A DNA stretch of 64,000 nt from Alkalihalobacillus pseudalcaliphilus. GTDB lineage: Bacteria > Bacillota > Bacilli > Bacillales > Bacillaceae_D. Each line of letters begins with the position of its first letter. The stretch's first letter is position 1. A program made the translations under genes and the position numbers. A model generated the notes under the pieces. That model saw only the letters and a program-made list of their open reading frames with translations. It did not search any database and had not been told where the DNA came from. Where the stretch lies: contig LFJO01000010.1 of NCBI GenBank assembly GCA_001038565.1, positions 28,758-92,757 on the forward strand. The letters are read 5' to 3'. Below are positions 1-10,474 of the stretch, piece after piece.

Positions 1-1264
1 TCCGATGGATTTTATTCCAACTTATATTAAGGGAAAGCATCACCCCAATGAAAAAATCGACTATCTTCATCCTGACTTAGAACCGATATTAGCTCCAACA
101 TATGGGGTTATTGTTTATCAGGAGCAGATTATTCAAATTGCCGTACAGCTGGCCGGTTACAGCTACGCAGAGGCCGATATTTTAAGAAGGGCCATTAGCA
201 AAAAGAAAAAAGAGACGATGCTTGCTGAAAAGCAACACTTTATTGAAGGTGCGTTGGAGTCGGGCTATGAGGTTCAGGTGGCCAAAGCAATCTTTGATTT
301 AATTGAACGCTTTGCCAATTACGGATTTCCAAAAAGTCACGCAGTCGCCTATAGTATGATAAGTTACCAGCTTAGTTATTTAAAAGTTCACTATCGATCT
401 GCTTTTTATGCTGCTTTATTTTCCGGTTCTACCCATCATAAGGAGAAATTAGCCGAATATATTCAAGAGGCCAAAAGAGAGGGTGTTGAGATTTACCCAC
501 CTTCTTTAAAAAAGGGCTCTGTTCTCTTTTCGCTTGAGAAAGCAGGAATTCGAATTGGCTTACTATCGATTGAACATGTTGGTTATCAAGCGGCCAAGTA
601 TCTGGTTGAGCTTGATGACAAATCAAATATTCGAGATTTATTTGATTTAGTCGTAAAAGTTGACCATAAAATAATCAATAAAAAAGTTGTCGAGGGTCTC
701 ATAAAAACGGGAGCTCTAGATGAGTTTCAAAAAGATCGTGCCATCTTATTAGCGAATGTGGATCATGCTTTTGATTATGGAAGTAAGGTGCAAGATTTTG
801 AAGCGGAAATGGAAGGTTTATTTACCTTATCACTTGAAAAACCAGACTACTTCATGCAGGAACCACTTACACCTATAGAGAAATTAGAATATGAGCAAGA
901 GGCATTAGGATTTTATTTATCTGGACACCCTGTTCTCCAATATGAAGAGCATTTTCACCATTATCGCCGTCTCACCATTGAAGAGATGAAAAAGGCTAGT
1001 AATTCGGTATGTAGGCTTGCCGTACTCATCATGAGTGTTAAGCAAATAAAAACAAAAAAAGGAGAACCTATGGCATTTGTAGAGGTAAGTGATGAATCTA
1101 ACCAAATTTCTGCTGTTGTTTTTCCTTCTATTTGGAAGCAACATTATGAATTGATTCAACCAGGTAATTTAATATTTGTTGAGGGTAAGCGTGATCAATC
1201 AAGGCAAAATGAGCAGTTCATTATGAACAAGGTAATGATGCTTGAAAGTTTACAGAAATCTTGA
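1..1264 (+). CDS. dnaE: DNA polymerase III alpha subunit DnaE, C-terminal part
   Basis: The reading frame is open from the window edge, so only the last ~420 residues are present. They cover the end of the polymerase fingers (the ILAPTYGVIVYQEQ and ADILRRAISKKK segments), a helix-hairpin-helix region (about visible residues 200-290, GLIKTGALDEF), and a C-terminal OB fold (about 335-410, with GEPMAFVEVSD and LIFVEGKRD). DnaE is the second replicative C-family polymerase of Firmicutes; it extends RNA primers before handing over to PolC at the fork. The catalytic aspartates and PHP domain lie outside the window. The gene ends with TGA; no convincing terminator follows before the malic enzyme promoter. 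Confidence 0.95.
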   Translation, partial: PMDFIPTYIKGKHHPNEKIDYLHPDLEPILAPTYGVIVYQEQIIQIAVQLAGYSYAEADILRRAISKKKKETMLAEKQHFIEGALESGYEVQVAKAIFDLIERFANYGFPKSHAVAYSMISYQLSYLKVHYRSAFYAALFSGSTHHKEKLAEYIQEAKREGVEIYPPSLKKGSVLFSLEKAGIRIGLLSIEHVGYQAAKYLVELDDKSNIRDLFDLVVKVDHKIINKKVVEGLIKTGALDEFQKDRAILLANVDHAFDYGSKVQDFEAEMEGLFTLSLEKPDYFMQEPLTPIEKLEYEQEALGFYLSGHPVLQYEEHFHHYRRLTIEEMKKASNSVCRLAVLIMSVKQIKTKKGEPMAFVEVSDESNQISAVVFPSIWKQHYELIQPGNLIFVEGKRDQSRQNEQFIMNKVMMLESLQKS

Positions 1265-1382
1265 ATGGAATAAAAAAATTGATCCTCGATGAGGAAGTCT
1301 TATAATTGCGTCATGAAAGGATTTCTTTTATTGAGAAACCATTTTTGTTCATTAAAAAACCACCTGCTTTAAGAAGAAGGGG

Positions 1383-1412
1383 TTGGCTAATTACTATACA
1401 ATCATTTATAAT
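1383..1412 (+). promoter_or_regulatory. Sigma-A type promoter of the malic enzyme/GntR operon
   Basis: TTGGCT (1383-1388), an 18-nt spacer and TATAAT (1407-1412). A transcript would start near 1419, just before the palindromic operator at 1426-1436. Confidence 0.65.
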
Positions 1413-1425
1413 GATTATGTTTTAG

Positions 1426-1436
1426 TGGTCAGACCA
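1426..1436. promoter_or_regulatory. Putative GntR/FadR-family operator (TGGT-N3-ACCA)
   Basis: TGGTCAGACCA is a perfect palindrome around a central base and matches the TGGT-N3-ACCA consensus of PdhR/LldR-type GntR regulators. It lies about 14 nt after the -10 box, where bound repressor would block the start of transcription. A GntR regulator is the second gene of the operon, so autoregulation is the simple inference. Confidence 0.55.
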
Positions 1437-1494
1437 GTGCGGAAGTTCCATCAAATGGTACAAAATGCAGGAGAAAATAAGGAGAGTGACCGTT

Positions 1495-2739
1495 GTGTCC
1501 ACATTAAAAGAAGAAGCATTACACATACACCGTATTAATCAGGGGAAACTCGAATCGAAATCCAAAGTTCCAGTTAAGAATGCCAATGATTTAAGCTTAG
1601 CGTATTCTCCTGGGGTGGCTGAGCCATGTAAAGAAATATTTGAAGACGTTGAATCTGTTTATGAATATACAATGAAAGGTAATATGGTTGCCGTTGTAAG
1701 TAATGGTACGGCCGTATTAGGTTTGGGTAATATTGGACCAGAAGCATCTTTACCTGTTATGGAAGGGAAGGCTGTGTTATTTAAGTCTTTTGCTGGGGTT
1801 GATGCATTTCCGATTTGCTTACGTTCAACGGATGTTGATCAGATCGTTGAAACCGTCAAATTATTAGAACCAACTTTTGGTGGTGTTAACCTTGAGGATA
1901 TCGCTGCACCAAGTTGTTTTATTATTGAAGAACGTTTAAAGAAAGAAGCGAATATTCCTGTGTTTCATGATGACCAACACGGAACAGCGATTGTGACACT
2001 TGCCGGATTAATCAATGCTTTAAAGATTACAGGTAAGAAAATGTCGGAAATTAAGGTTGTTGCTAATGGCGCGGGTGCTGCAGGTATTGCTATTATAAAA
2101 TTATTACGTAATATGGGCGTCCGAGATATTATTATGTGTGATTCAAAAGGTGCTATTTTTGAAAATCGACCTTATGGTATGAACGATGTTAAAGCAGAAG
2201 TTGCCAAATATACGAACATGAATCAAAAAGAAGGCTCTTTGGGTGATGTAATAGAAGGTGCTGATGTATTCATTGGTGTTTCAGTTGCTGGTGCATTAAC
2301 AAAAGAAATGATTGAAACGATGAATGCTGATCCGATTATATTTGCGATGGCTAATCCAGACCCTGAGATTATGCCAGCTGACGCAAAAGCAGCAGGTGCA
2401 AGCGTGATTGGCACAGGGCGTTCCGATTTTCCTAATCAGGTAAACAATGTCCTTGCTTTCCCTGGAATTTTCCGTGGTGCCTTAGATGTTCGTGCCACAC
2501 ATATTAATGAAGAGATGAAGGTAGCGGCTGTTCATGCGATTGCTGAACTAGTTACTGACGCTGAATTATCGACTGATTATGTTATCCCGGCACCATTTGA
2601 TCCACGAGTGGCACCAGCTGTGGCAGCGGCAGTTGCGAAGGCTGCAATGGAAACAGGTGTTGCGAGGAAAAAGTTGGACCCAGCTGCAGTGGCTGAAAAA
2701 ACAAGAAAATTAGCGATCATTGGGAATGACGATCAATAA
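1495..2739 (+). CDS. ytsJ: Malic enzyme, YtsJ family (malate to pyruvate)
   Basis: Oxidatively decarboxylates malate to pyruvate with NAD(P)+. At 414 residues it is the length of the short bacterial malic enzymes such as B. subtilis YtsJ, which it resembles throughout. Visible motifs are AYSPGVAEPC near the N terminus, VLGLGNIGP, the metal-site region FHDDQHGTA, and the Rossmann loop NGAGAAGIAI. The GTG at 1495 was chosen because AAGGAG lies 10 nt upstream and the protein then begins like YtsJ (STLKEEAL); an in-frame ATG at 1465 would give 10 extra residues and has no such site. It is co-transcribed with the GntR gene 17 nt downstream. Cofactor preference cannot be read from the sequence. Confidence 0.93.
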   Translation: MSTLKEEALHIHRINQGKLESKSKVPVKNANDLSLAYSPGVAEPCKEIFEDVESVYEYTMKGNMVAVVSNGTAVLGLGNIGPEASLPVMEGKAVLFKSFAGVDAFPICLRSTDVDQIVETVKLLEPTFGGVNLEDIAAPSCFIIEERLKKEANIPVFHDDQHGTAIVTLAGLINALKITGKKMSEIKVVANGAGAAGIAIIKLLRNMGVRDIIMCDSKGAIFENRPYGMNDVKAEVAKYTNMNQKEGSLGDVIEGADVFIGVSVAGALTKEMIETMNADPIIFAMANPDPEIMPADAKAAGASVIGTGRSDFPNQVNNVLAFPGIFRGALDVRATHINEEMKVAAVHAIAELVTDAELSTDYVIPAPFDPRVAPAVAAAVAKAAMETGVARKKLDPAAVAEKTRKLAIIGNDDQ

Positions 2740-2756
2740 ATGCAACGGAGACGTGA

Positions 2757-3413
2757 GTGGAAATGACGAACCAACCATCTAAACGCTTTATTGATGTGAT
2801 CGAGCAGCTTCATCAGTTCATTTTAGATGAAGGTATAAGTAGTGGCGATAAGCTGCCATCTGAACGAGTGCTCAGTGAACGTTTAGGTGTTGGTCGTTCT
2901 TCTGTTCGTGAAGCCTTAAGAGCACTTGAACTTCTTGATTTAATTGAAACGAAACGAGGTGAGGGGACTTTCCTGAGTGCATCTGGAAGTCACCGCCTCG
3001 TTGATATTATATTGCTATATATGTTAAAAGATGACCAAGCTAGACAGGATTTGGGTGAGACGCGATTATTAATTGAATTAGATGCGGTTCGCTTAGCGGT
3101 GGATCGAATCTCTGAAGCTGATTTTTTCAAGTTAGAAGACATTTATCAACAGCAGTTCAAGAACCCCCATGAGACTGATTTGGATCATCATTTTCATAAG
3201 ATTTTAGTTACAGCCTCTAATAATAAACTATTAATTAATATATGGAATTCTTTAGTGGATTTTCATCAAGCGTCTTTTTTTACAGGAAATTTAGTAGCAG
3301 ATCCTAAAAAAAAGCTCGAAGATCATCGAATGATATTGACTTTATTACGTGAAAAGAACAAAAGTAATCTCCTTTCCTTACTAGAAGAACACTTAAAAAA
3401 AGACCATTTCTAA
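2757..3413 (+). CDS. GntR-family regulator, FadR/FCD subfamily
   Basis: 218 residues. An N-terminal winged helix-turn-helix (about residues 10-75) carries the GntR signature LPSERVLSERLGVGRSSVREALRALELL. The all-helical C-terminal FCD-type domain includes DLDHHFHK and DHRMI, the kind of Asp/His residues that bind metal and a carboxylate effector in this subfamily. The start is GTG at 2757, 6 nt after GGAG; ATG at 2763 is the alternative. It follows the malic enzyme gene by 17 nt, and the operator at 1426-1436 suits this family, so it probably controls its own operon in response to an organic acid (inference). The effector is unknown. Confidence 0.85.
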   Translation: MEMTNQPSKRFIDVIEQLHQFILDEGISSGDKLPSERVLSERLGVGRSSVREALRALELLDLIETKRGEGTFLSASGSHRLVDIILLYMLKDDQARQDLGETRLLIELDAVRLAVDRISEADFFKLEDIYQQQFKNPHETDLDHHFHKILVTASNNKLLINIWNSLVDFHQASFFTGNLVADPKKKLEDHRMILTLLREKNKSNLLSLLEEHLKKDHF

Positions 3414-3532
3414 GAGTTAGTCACATCATATTTATTAAATAAAGCATGTTTTATATAGCTTGACCATATGATAGATTAAGAATTTCTGAAAGAGTTGGCG
3501 ATATAAAAATGGTTAACGAATGAGGTGCAGCC

Positions 3533-4387
3533 ATGAATATTAAAGGACTATTTACCAAAAAGAAACGCTATGCCACAATTCCATCTGAGCGAGCGAAACA
3601 AGAAGTTCCAGAAGGCTTAATGACAAAATGTCCTTCGTGTCGAACAATTATGTATACAAAGGAATTAAAAAAGAACTTACTTGTTTGTGCCTCTTGTGGA
3701 CATCACCACCGCATGAGTGGTTATGAGCGATTGGAAAGTATATTCGATGAAGGTATATTTAAAGAGTTTGATCGTGGAATTACAAGTGTGAATCCACTGC
3801 AATTCCCTGATTATGAGAAGAAACTTGAAGCGGTTCAGAAAAAGACAGGCTTACAAGAAGGGGTTGTATCTGCTGAGGGATTAATCTGCGGATATCCAGC
3901 TATTGTAGCCGTAATGGATGCTAGATTTATTATGGGAAGTATGGGTTCAGCTGCCGGTGAGAAGCTAACAAGGGCAATTGAAGCAGCAATCGAACAAAAG
4001 AAACCAATCATTATCTTTTCTGCATCTGGTGGTGCGAGAATGCAAGAAGGTGTTTTGAGTTTAATGCAAATGGCTAAGACAAGTGCCGCTCTCGAGAAGT
4101 TAAACCGAGCCGGTGGTTTGTTTGTTTCAGTCATTACGCACCCGACAACAGGTGGGGTTTCTGCTAGCTTTGCATCATTAGGTGACTATAATTTTGCTGA
4201 ACCTAAAGCTTTAATCGGCTTTGCTGGTCGTCGCATTATTGAACAAACCATTCGAGAAGAGCTTCCAGAAGACTTCCAAACGGCAGAATTTCTTTTAGAG
4301 CATGGTCAATTAGATCAAGTTATTCCTCGTCATAAGCTAAAAGAGACGTTAGGCACATTATTAGATATACATCAACCACAAGTATAA
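3533..4387 (+). CDS. accD: Acetyl-CoA carboxylase carboxyltransferase beta subunit
   Basis: Forms the carboxyltransferase with AccA and moves carboxyl from biotin to acetyl-CoA, giving malonyl-CoA for fatty acid synthesis. 284 residues. The N terminus has the four-cysteine zinc ribbon expected of AccD (CPSC near residue 33 and CASC near residue 53). The crotonase-fold core has [12 protein letters not shown] and [17 protein letters not shown]. The ATG at 3533 follows GAGGTG. accA starts 17 nt downstream, so the two subunits are translated from one message. No clear promoter or FapR palindrome was recognised in the 119 bp upstream. Confidence 0.96.
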   Translation: MNIKGLFTKKKRYATIPSERAKQEVPEGLMTKCPSCRTIMYTKELKKNLLVCASCGHHHRMSGYERLESIFDEGIFKEFDRGITSVNPLQFPDYEKKLEAVQKKTGLQEGVVSAEGLICGYPAIVAVMDARFIMGSMGSAAGEKLTRAIEAAIEQKKPIIIFSASGGARMQEGVLSLMQMAKTSAALEKLNRAGGLFVSVITHPTTGGVSASFASLGDYNFAEPKALIGFAGRRIIEQTIREELPEDFQTAEFLLEHGQLDQVIPRHKLKETLGTLLDIHQPQV

Positions 4388-4403
4388 TGAGGAGGTGCAA
4401 TGG

Positions 4404-5381
4404 ATGGCGGCAGAATTAAAGTTTGAGAAACCTATTATTGAACTTAAAAATAAAATTAATGAGTTACGTACGTTTACAGAAGAAAAGGAAATTGACCTTT
4501 CTGATGAAATTATGAAGCTCGAAAAAAGATTACATGAATTAGAGAAAGAGATTTATGGTAATTTACAGCCATGGGAACGGGTACAAATAGCTCGTCATAC
4601 CGATCGTCCAACAACGCTCGATTATATCTCAAATATTTTTACTGACTTTCTTGAGATGCATGGTGATCGACTGTATGGAGACGACCCTGCTATTGTTGGT
4701 GGGATTGCGAAGTTTAAAGGAAAGGCTGTTACCGTTATCGGCCAGCAGCGTGGGAAAGATACGAAAGATAATATTTATCGTAATTTTAGCATGCCTCACC
4801 CGGAGGGTTATCGTAAGGCTTTACGTTTAATGAAGCAAGCGGATAAATTTAGGCGTCCTATCATTTGTTTTATTGATACGAAAGGTGCTTACCCTGGGAA
4901 AGAAGCAGAGGAACGTGGGCAAAGTGAAGCAATTGCTAGGAATTTATTAGAGATGGCCGGTTTACGCGTACCTGTCATTTGTATTGTAATCGGTGAAGGT
5001 GGTAGTGGTGGTGCTCTAGCATTAGGGGTAGGAAACCACATCCACATGTTGGAGAATTCAACGTATTCCGTCATTTCACCTGAGGGTGCGGCTGCCCTTC
5101 TTTGGAAGGATGCGAGTCTAGCTCAAAAAGCGGCAGCAACGATGAAGATTACGGCTCCTGATTTAAAAGAACTAGGAATTATCGATGAGATTATTAGAGA
5201 AGTTAAAGGTGGAGCACACCGAAATGTGGAAGAACAGGCGAAGTTAATCGGTGGAGTTATTGAAAAATCACTACATGAATTATCACTGTTTACCGAGGAA
5301 CAATTACTTGAAAAACGGTACGAAAAGTTCAAAAACATCGGTGAATTTAATGATAATACCGAAGGAAATAACGTGCATTAA
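4404..5381 (+). CDS. accA: Acetyl-CoA carboxylase carboxyltransferase alpha subunit
   Basis: Partner of AccD. 325 residues, with a helical N-terminal region (about 1-85), then the crotonase-type core including [21 protein letters not shown], the oxyanion segment [14 protein letters not shown] and [16 protein letters not shown]. The ATG at 4404 was chosen because GGAGGT lies 7 nt upstream; a GTG at 4395 overlaps that ribosome binding site and is unlikely. A terminator begins 5 nt after the stop, so accDA forms a unit separate from pfkA, unlike a continuous accDA-pfkA-pyk operon. Confidence 0.96.
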   Translation: MAAELKFEKPIIELKNKINELRTFTEEKEIDLSDEIMKLEKRLHELEKEIYGNLQPWERVQIARHTDRPTTLDYISNIFTDFLEMHGDRLYGDDPAIVGGIAKFKGKAVTVIGQQRGKDTKDNIYRNFSMPHPEGYRKALRLMKQADKFRRPIICFIDTKGAYPGKEAEERGQSEAIARNLLEMAGLRVPVICIVIGEGGSGGALALGVGNHIHMLENSTYSVISPEGAAALLWKDASLAQKAAATMKITAPDLKELGIIDEIIREVKGGAHRNVEEQAKLIGGVIEKSLHELSLFTEEQLLEKRYEKFKNIGEFNDNTEGNNVH

Positions 5382-5385
5382 TTGG

Positions 5386-5415
5386 GTACTTTCTATTCTT
5401 AGAGAGTACTTTTTA
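5386..5415 (+). terminator. Terminator after accA
   Basis: An 8-bp stem (GTACTTTC with GAGAGTAC, one G-U pair, 8-nt loop) is followed at once by TTTTTA. Confidence 0.75.
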
Positions 5416-6652
<1,237 letters not shown>

Positions 6653-6699
6653 AAGTAAAGAAAGAGCATCTACCGAAGGGTGTTAATTACTAGCTACAT

Positions 6700-6896
6700 C
6701 GAATAAAAGTGTAGTTTTGCTCTTTAACGGGTGGCTTTTCATGCATAAACGGTTTTGAGGATTCTCACACTTTGCCGTAGCCCCGCCACTTTTTAGGAAA
6801 GAGCTTGCAAGAGCTTTCCTAAAAAGATTCAGTGCACCGCACAACCAGCCACCACCAACCAAAAAAATGAGTACTACCCATGTAACTTTTATATAA
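6700..6896 (+). repeat. Dispersed TIR repeat, copy 1 (upstream of pyk)
   Basis: About 190 bp with no coding capacity, ended by ATAAAAGT (6703-6710) and its complement ACTTTTAT (6885-6892). It carries the left motif with GGTGGCTTTTC and the long inner block (about 6725-6870) seen again near 17.5 and 50.9 kb. The block contains a 13-bp stem, CTTTTTAGGAAAG with CTTTCCTAAAAAG. The right end abuts the pyk ribosome binding site. Confidence 0.75.
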
Positions 6897-6927
6897 AAGA
6901 GGTTTAAAATTTTTAGGAGGCTATATT

Positions 6928-8685
6928 ATGCGTAAGACAAAGATCGTATGTACTATAGGACCAGCAAGTGAAACGGTTGAACAACTTGTGTCATTAATGG
7001 AAGCAGGAATGAATGTCGCGAGACTTAATTTTTCACATGGAGACTTTGCTGAGCACGGTGCAAGGATTGAAAATATTCGTGAAGCAAGTAAAAGAACAGG
7101 TAAAAATGTGGCGATTTTATTAGACACAAAAGGTCCTGAAATTCGTACACAAACCTTAGAAAATGGTGTAGCTGAATTAAGAGCTGGACAAAAGCTCATT
7201 GTTTCTATGAATGAAATAGTCGGAAATAGCGAAAGGATTTCGATTACGTATCCAGAGCTTGTAAATGATGTACACATAGGTTCTACTATTTTACTCGATG
7301 ATGGATTAATTGAGCTAGAAGTGGTAGAAGTTCGAGCAGATGAGTTAGTAACCGAAGTGAAAAACAGTGGAATTCTTAAAAATAAAAAAGGTGTAAACGT
7401 TCCTAATGTAAGTGTGAATTTACCTGGAATTACAGATAAAGACGCAGCTGATATTTTATTTGGAGTTGAGCAAGGCGTTGACTTTGTAGCGGCATCTTTT
7501 GTTCGTCGAGCTTCTGATGTATTAGAAATTCGTGAACTTCTTGAAAACAACGGAGGAGAGACGATCAAGATCATTCCTAAGATTGAAAACCAAGAGGGAG
7601 TGGATAACATTGACGAAATCCTTCAAGTTTCTGATGGGCTGATGGTAGCACGCGGTGACTTAGGAGTGGAAATCCCTGTTGAAGAAGTTCCCCTTGTACA
7701 AAAGCAATTAATTAAAAAATGTAATGCGGAAGCTAAACCGGTAATTACAGCAACACAAATGCTAGATTCTATGCAACGCAACCCACGTCCAACAAGAGCA
7801 GAAGCAAGTGATGTCGCAAATGCAATTTTTGATGGAACAGATGCCATCATGCTTTCTGGTGAAACAGCTGCAGGAGATTACCCTGTCGAGGCTGTAAAGA
7901 CGATGAATAAAATTGCAGCTCGAGCGGAACAAGGTCTAAACTATAAAGCATTGCTTAATAAAATTGCAAAAGCAGAGGATGCAATGACAACGACAAGTGC
8001 GATTGGACAATCTGTTGTTCATACGTCATTTAACCTCAAGACACCATATATTCTATCGGCGACAGAAAGTGGATATACAGCACAAATTGTTTCGAGATAT
8101 CGTCCTAAGTCTGACATCATTGCTGTGACAAGTAATCCTAGTGTTTATCGTCAGTTAAGCTTAGTATGGGGTGTATTCCCTGTATTGGGTGAGAAAGCAA
8201 AGTCAACAGACCATATGCTAGAAATTACGGTGGATGCGGCTGTGAAATCAGGGATGATTAAGCAAGGTGAACGTGTAGTAATTACGGCAGGTGTTCCAGT
8301 TGGTGAATCAGGGACAACTAACTTAATTAAAGTTCATGTCATTGGAGAGGTCGTTGCAAAAGGCCAAGGTATTGGTAAAAGCTCTGTAACGGGTCAAGTC
8401 GTCGTTGCCACCAATGCACAAGAAGCGATTGAAAAGGTAAAAGCTAATTCGATTTTAGTAATGCAAAGCACAGATAAGGACATGATTCCTGCCTTTGAGA
8501 AAGCAGCAGCTGTCATTACAGAAGAAGGTGGGCTTACTTCTCATGCAGCCGTGGTTGGAATCAGCCTTAATACGCCAGTTATTGTAGGCGTTGAAGGTGC
8601 ATTACGTTTATTTAATGAAGGTGAAGAAATAACTGTAGACAGTACCCGTGGAGACATTTACAGAGGACATGCAAGTGTTCTATAA
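6928..8685 (+). CDS. pyk: Pyruvate kinase with C-terminal PEP-utilising domain
   Basis: Makes pyruvate and ATP from phosphoenolpyruvate. 585 residues, longer than the ~470 of E. coli enzymes because it has the extra C-terminal domain typical of Bacillus. The barrel has [29 protein letters not shown], the catalytic lysine/metal region [21 protein letters not shown] and TATQMLDSM. The allosteric C domain follows (about 350-470). The extra domain (about 485-585) contains [13 protein letters not shown], like the phosphohistidine domain of PEP synthase; its role in pyruvate kinase is unclear. ATG follows TAGGAGG. Confidence 0.97.
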   Translation: MRKTKIVCTIGPASETVEQLVSLMEAGMNVARLNFSHGDFAEHGARIENIREASKRTGKNVAILLDTKGPEIRTQTLENGVAELRAGQKLIVSMNEIVGNSERISITYPELVNDVHIGSTILLDDGLIELEVVEVRADELVTEVKNSGILKNKKGVNVPNVSVNLPGITDKDAADILFGVEQGVDFVAASFVRRASDVLEIRELLENNGGETIKIIPKIENQEGVDNIDEILQVSDGLMVARGDLGVEIPVEEVPLVQKQLIKKCNAEAKPVITATQMLDSMQRNPRPTRAEASDVANAIFDGTDAIMLSGETAAGDYPVEAVKTMNKIAARAEQGLNYKALLNKIAKAEDAMTTTSAIGQSVVHTSFNLKTPYILSATESGYTAQIVSRYRPKSDIIAVTSNPSVYRQLSLVWGVFPVLGEKAKSTDHMLEITVDAAVKSGMIKQGERVVITAGVPVGESGTTNLIKVHVIGEVVAKGQGIGKSSVTGQVVVATNAQEAIEKVKANSILVMQSTDKDMIPAFEKAAAVITEEGGLTSHAAVVGISLNTPVIVGVEGALRLFNEGEEITVDSTRGDIYRGHASVL

Positions 8686-8726
8686 TGTAATGGAATAAAG
8701 GGCTGTCTTAGTAGTCTTAACAGATG

Positions 8727-8763
8727 AAAGGAATGAGAAGGAATATCCCCTTTTCATTCCTTT
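8727..8763 (+). terminator. Long hairpin between pyk and fxsA (terminator or attenuator)
   Basis: A 15-bp stem starting AAAGGAATGAG and closing with CATTCCTTT, one G-U pair, 7-nt loop. The following T tract is poor (ATTTATT), and the fxsA ribosome binding site starts 8 nt later. It may let some transcription through to fxsA. Confidence 0.5.
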
Positions 8764-8782
8764 ATTTATTGGAGGTAGAAGG

Positions 8783-9184
8783 ATGCGTAAGTACCTGCTT
8801 TTCCTTATTTTTTTGTTACCCTTATTAGAAGTGATTGGTTTTATTATAGTGAGCCAATGGATTGGTGTCTGGCCAACAATATCGCTAATTATATTATCTA
8901 GTATATTAGGTGCTTGGTTAGCAAGACGGGAAGGCTTACAGACAATTCGCTTAGCGCAAATGCAAATGAACCAAGGACAGATGCCAAGTCAAGTGATGAT
9001 AGATGGCCTTTGTATCCTATTAGGAGGTTTTCTCTTACTAATACCTGGATTTTTAACAGATATTTTTGGCTTACTTTTATTAATTCCAAAAACGAGAGCG
9101 ATGTTCAAAGCACTACTAACGAAATGGCTTTCTAAGCTTATTCAGAACGGTCAAGTCATCGTCATGAATAGACGTCCTTTTTAA
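8783..9184 (+). CDS. fxsA: FxsA-family membrane protein
   Basis: 133 residues, the family's usual size. It is a small integral membrane protein with four predicted membrane segments (about residues 3-22, 25-45, 73-103 in two parts). The FxsA signature GAWLARREGLQTIRLAQMQMNQGQMP links the second and third segments, and the PGFLTDIFGLLLLIPKTRAMFKALL stretch follows. In E. coli FxsA eases exclusion of phage T7 by plasmid F; its normal function is unknown. Located between pyk and ytwI as in Bacillus. ATG at 8783 follows GGAGG. Confidence 0.88.
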   Translation: MRKYLLFLIFLLPLLEVIGFIIVSQWIGVWPTISLIILSSILGAWLARREGLQTIRLAQMQMNQGQMPSQVMIDGLCILLGGFLLLIPGFLTDIFGLLLLIPKTRAMFKALLTKWLSKLIQNGQVIVMNRRPF

Positions 9185-9235
9185 TATTCTATTTACGTAA
9201 GCTAGTTGATATGTAGCAGAGAGAGGGACGATTAC

Positions 9236-9712
9236 ATGTCTCATGCAACCATTTTTATGTTGGTTTTATTAGTAATTGCGGTTATTGCTAAAAATCAATC
9301 TTTACTTATTGCGGTAATTTTTTTATTAATTGTTAAATGGACGGGGTTGGGAGAGAAGCTGTTTCCGTTAATCCAGTCTAAAGGAATTAATTGGGGTGTA
9401 ACGATTATAACCATAGCCGTTTTAACCCCAATTGTAACAGGGGCGATTGGGTTTAAGGAGTTGCATGAAGCGGTTCGGTCGCCTTATGCATGGGTCGCTT
9501 TATTTTCTGGGATTTTAGTTGCAATAATCGCAGCAAATGGCCTTGATTTATTAAAAAATGATCCTCATATTACAGCTGCTTTAGTAATAGGAACAATACT
9601 CGCTGTCGCCCTTTTTAAAGGTGTTGCCGTTGGTCCATTAATTGGAGCGGGTATTGCTTATTTGACGATGCAGGTTATTCAATTCTTTAGCAGATTAGGT
9701 GGAGGCCCTTAA
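9236..9712 (+). CDS. ytwI: DUF441 membrane protein YtwI
   Basis: 158 residues with about four membrane segments. The highly conserved family stretches are AKNQSLLIAV, LQSKGINWGVTIIT-like SKGINWGVTIITIAVL, DPHITAALVIGTILAVALFKGVAVGPLIGAGIAY. Function is unknown. The ATG at 9236 was preferred to an in-frame start 30 nt earlier because AGAGGGA sits just upstream and the protein then has the family length. It follows fxsA by 51 nt and is closed by a strong terminator. Confidence 0.88.
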   Translation: MSHATIFMLVLLVIAVIAKNQSLLIAVIFLLIVKWTGLGEKLFPLIQSKGINWGVTIITIAVLTPIVTGAIGFKELHEAVRSPYAWVALFSGILVAIIAANGLDLLKNDPHITAALVIGTILAVALFKGVAVGPLIGAGIAYLTMQVIQFFSRLGGGP

Positions 9713-9722
9713 ATGAGTGGAG

Positions 9723-9755
9723 AAAACTGTTCGATAGAAAATCGAGCAGTTTTTT
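9723..9755 (+). terminator. Terminator after ytwI
   Basis: A 13-bp stem (AAAACTGTTCGAT with ATCGAGCAGTTTT, one G-U pair, 5-nt loop) running into six T residues. Confidence 0.88.
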
Positions 9756-9756
9756 A

Positions 9757-10388
9757 CGTTTTCTATACGGTGTACAAGGGTAAGTGATTGATAAGGATCG
9801 TAATAGATATACATGGTAGCAACAATCCGTGGTTTACGTTTAAAGGCAAAACGAAGTCCAAGAGCAGAGGTGATAAAAAAGGGTTTAACGACAACAGGGA
9901 GGCAGATCATAGCTTGAGTAAAGTCACGAAAAGGCCTGAATATGACAGTTACTCAAGGGGACCAAGAGGTAACTAACTTCAAGGCACAAACTCTCGCACC
10001 TAAGTAACTTTCATACAGCGACGAGTAACGCTCTATGTTTGCACCAACTTTCATATAAACCCGCATGGTGAAGCCAAAACCACTCCACCACCAACAAACA
10101 TGAAAGCGGTGTTGGGCTTTTTGACTGGTGGAACTTCATTCAATTGGTGCCAAGTGTTGTAGGGAAATTCATACAAAAGTTACTAATAGGTATAAGAGGT
10201 TTATATAACGGTTTTAAGGGGATTCATATTCATATGTAGACTAGGGCCATGGTTGAATGGCAGCTGGTGTTCCAAGTTAGTTTCACTTAGTTGGTGTTGA
10301 GTGTTACCGACAATTATCTCTGTTAAGAGGTAATCCATTTCGCATTAATAAAATGTAATTTTTGGTATATTAGAATTTGTTAAGGCGA
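9757..10388. other. Gene-poor region upstream of citZ with repeat fragments
   Basis: About 630 bases with no supported gene. It holds one diverged unit of the GAGTAA...AGTTACTC palindromic repeat (9916-9968; array at 17.25 kb), two right ends of the dispersed TIR family (ACTTTCATA at 10007-10015 and 10047-10055), and a left-end module (about 10088-10145, starting near CATGAAAGC at 10099) that matches the reverse complement of 31.04-31.09 kb. It looks like overlapping, decayed insertions. Confidence 0.5.
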
Positions 10389-10393
10389 AAACA

Positions 10394-10422
10394 TTCACAA
10401 AAATAAAAAAAATGTTTATAAT
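10394..10422 (+). promoter_or_regulatory. citZ promoter within an inverted repeat
   Basis: TTCACA (10394-10399), 17-nt spacer, TATAAT (10417-10422). AAACATT (10389-10395) and its exact complement AATGTTT (10411-10417) bracket the spacer, so a dimeric regulator could bind over the promoter. CcpC controls citZ in B. subtilis, but its ATAA-N7-TTAT motif is not matched here (ATAA-N9-TTAT is present). Confidence 0.6.
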
Positions 10423-10474
10423 GGGATTTGGAGTTCCTTTCTACATATTGCATTTCTGGAATTAGATTTGGAAA

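Noticed and set aside
9788..9976. 62-codon frame upstream of citZ
   Set aside because: It overlaps a copy of the GAGTAA palindromic repeat, has no ribosome binding site, and lacks any recognisable pattern.
10403..10419. CcpC operator at the citZ promoter
   Set aside because: ATAA and TTAT are present but 9 nt apart instead of the 7 nt of the known motif, so the match is not good enough to claim.
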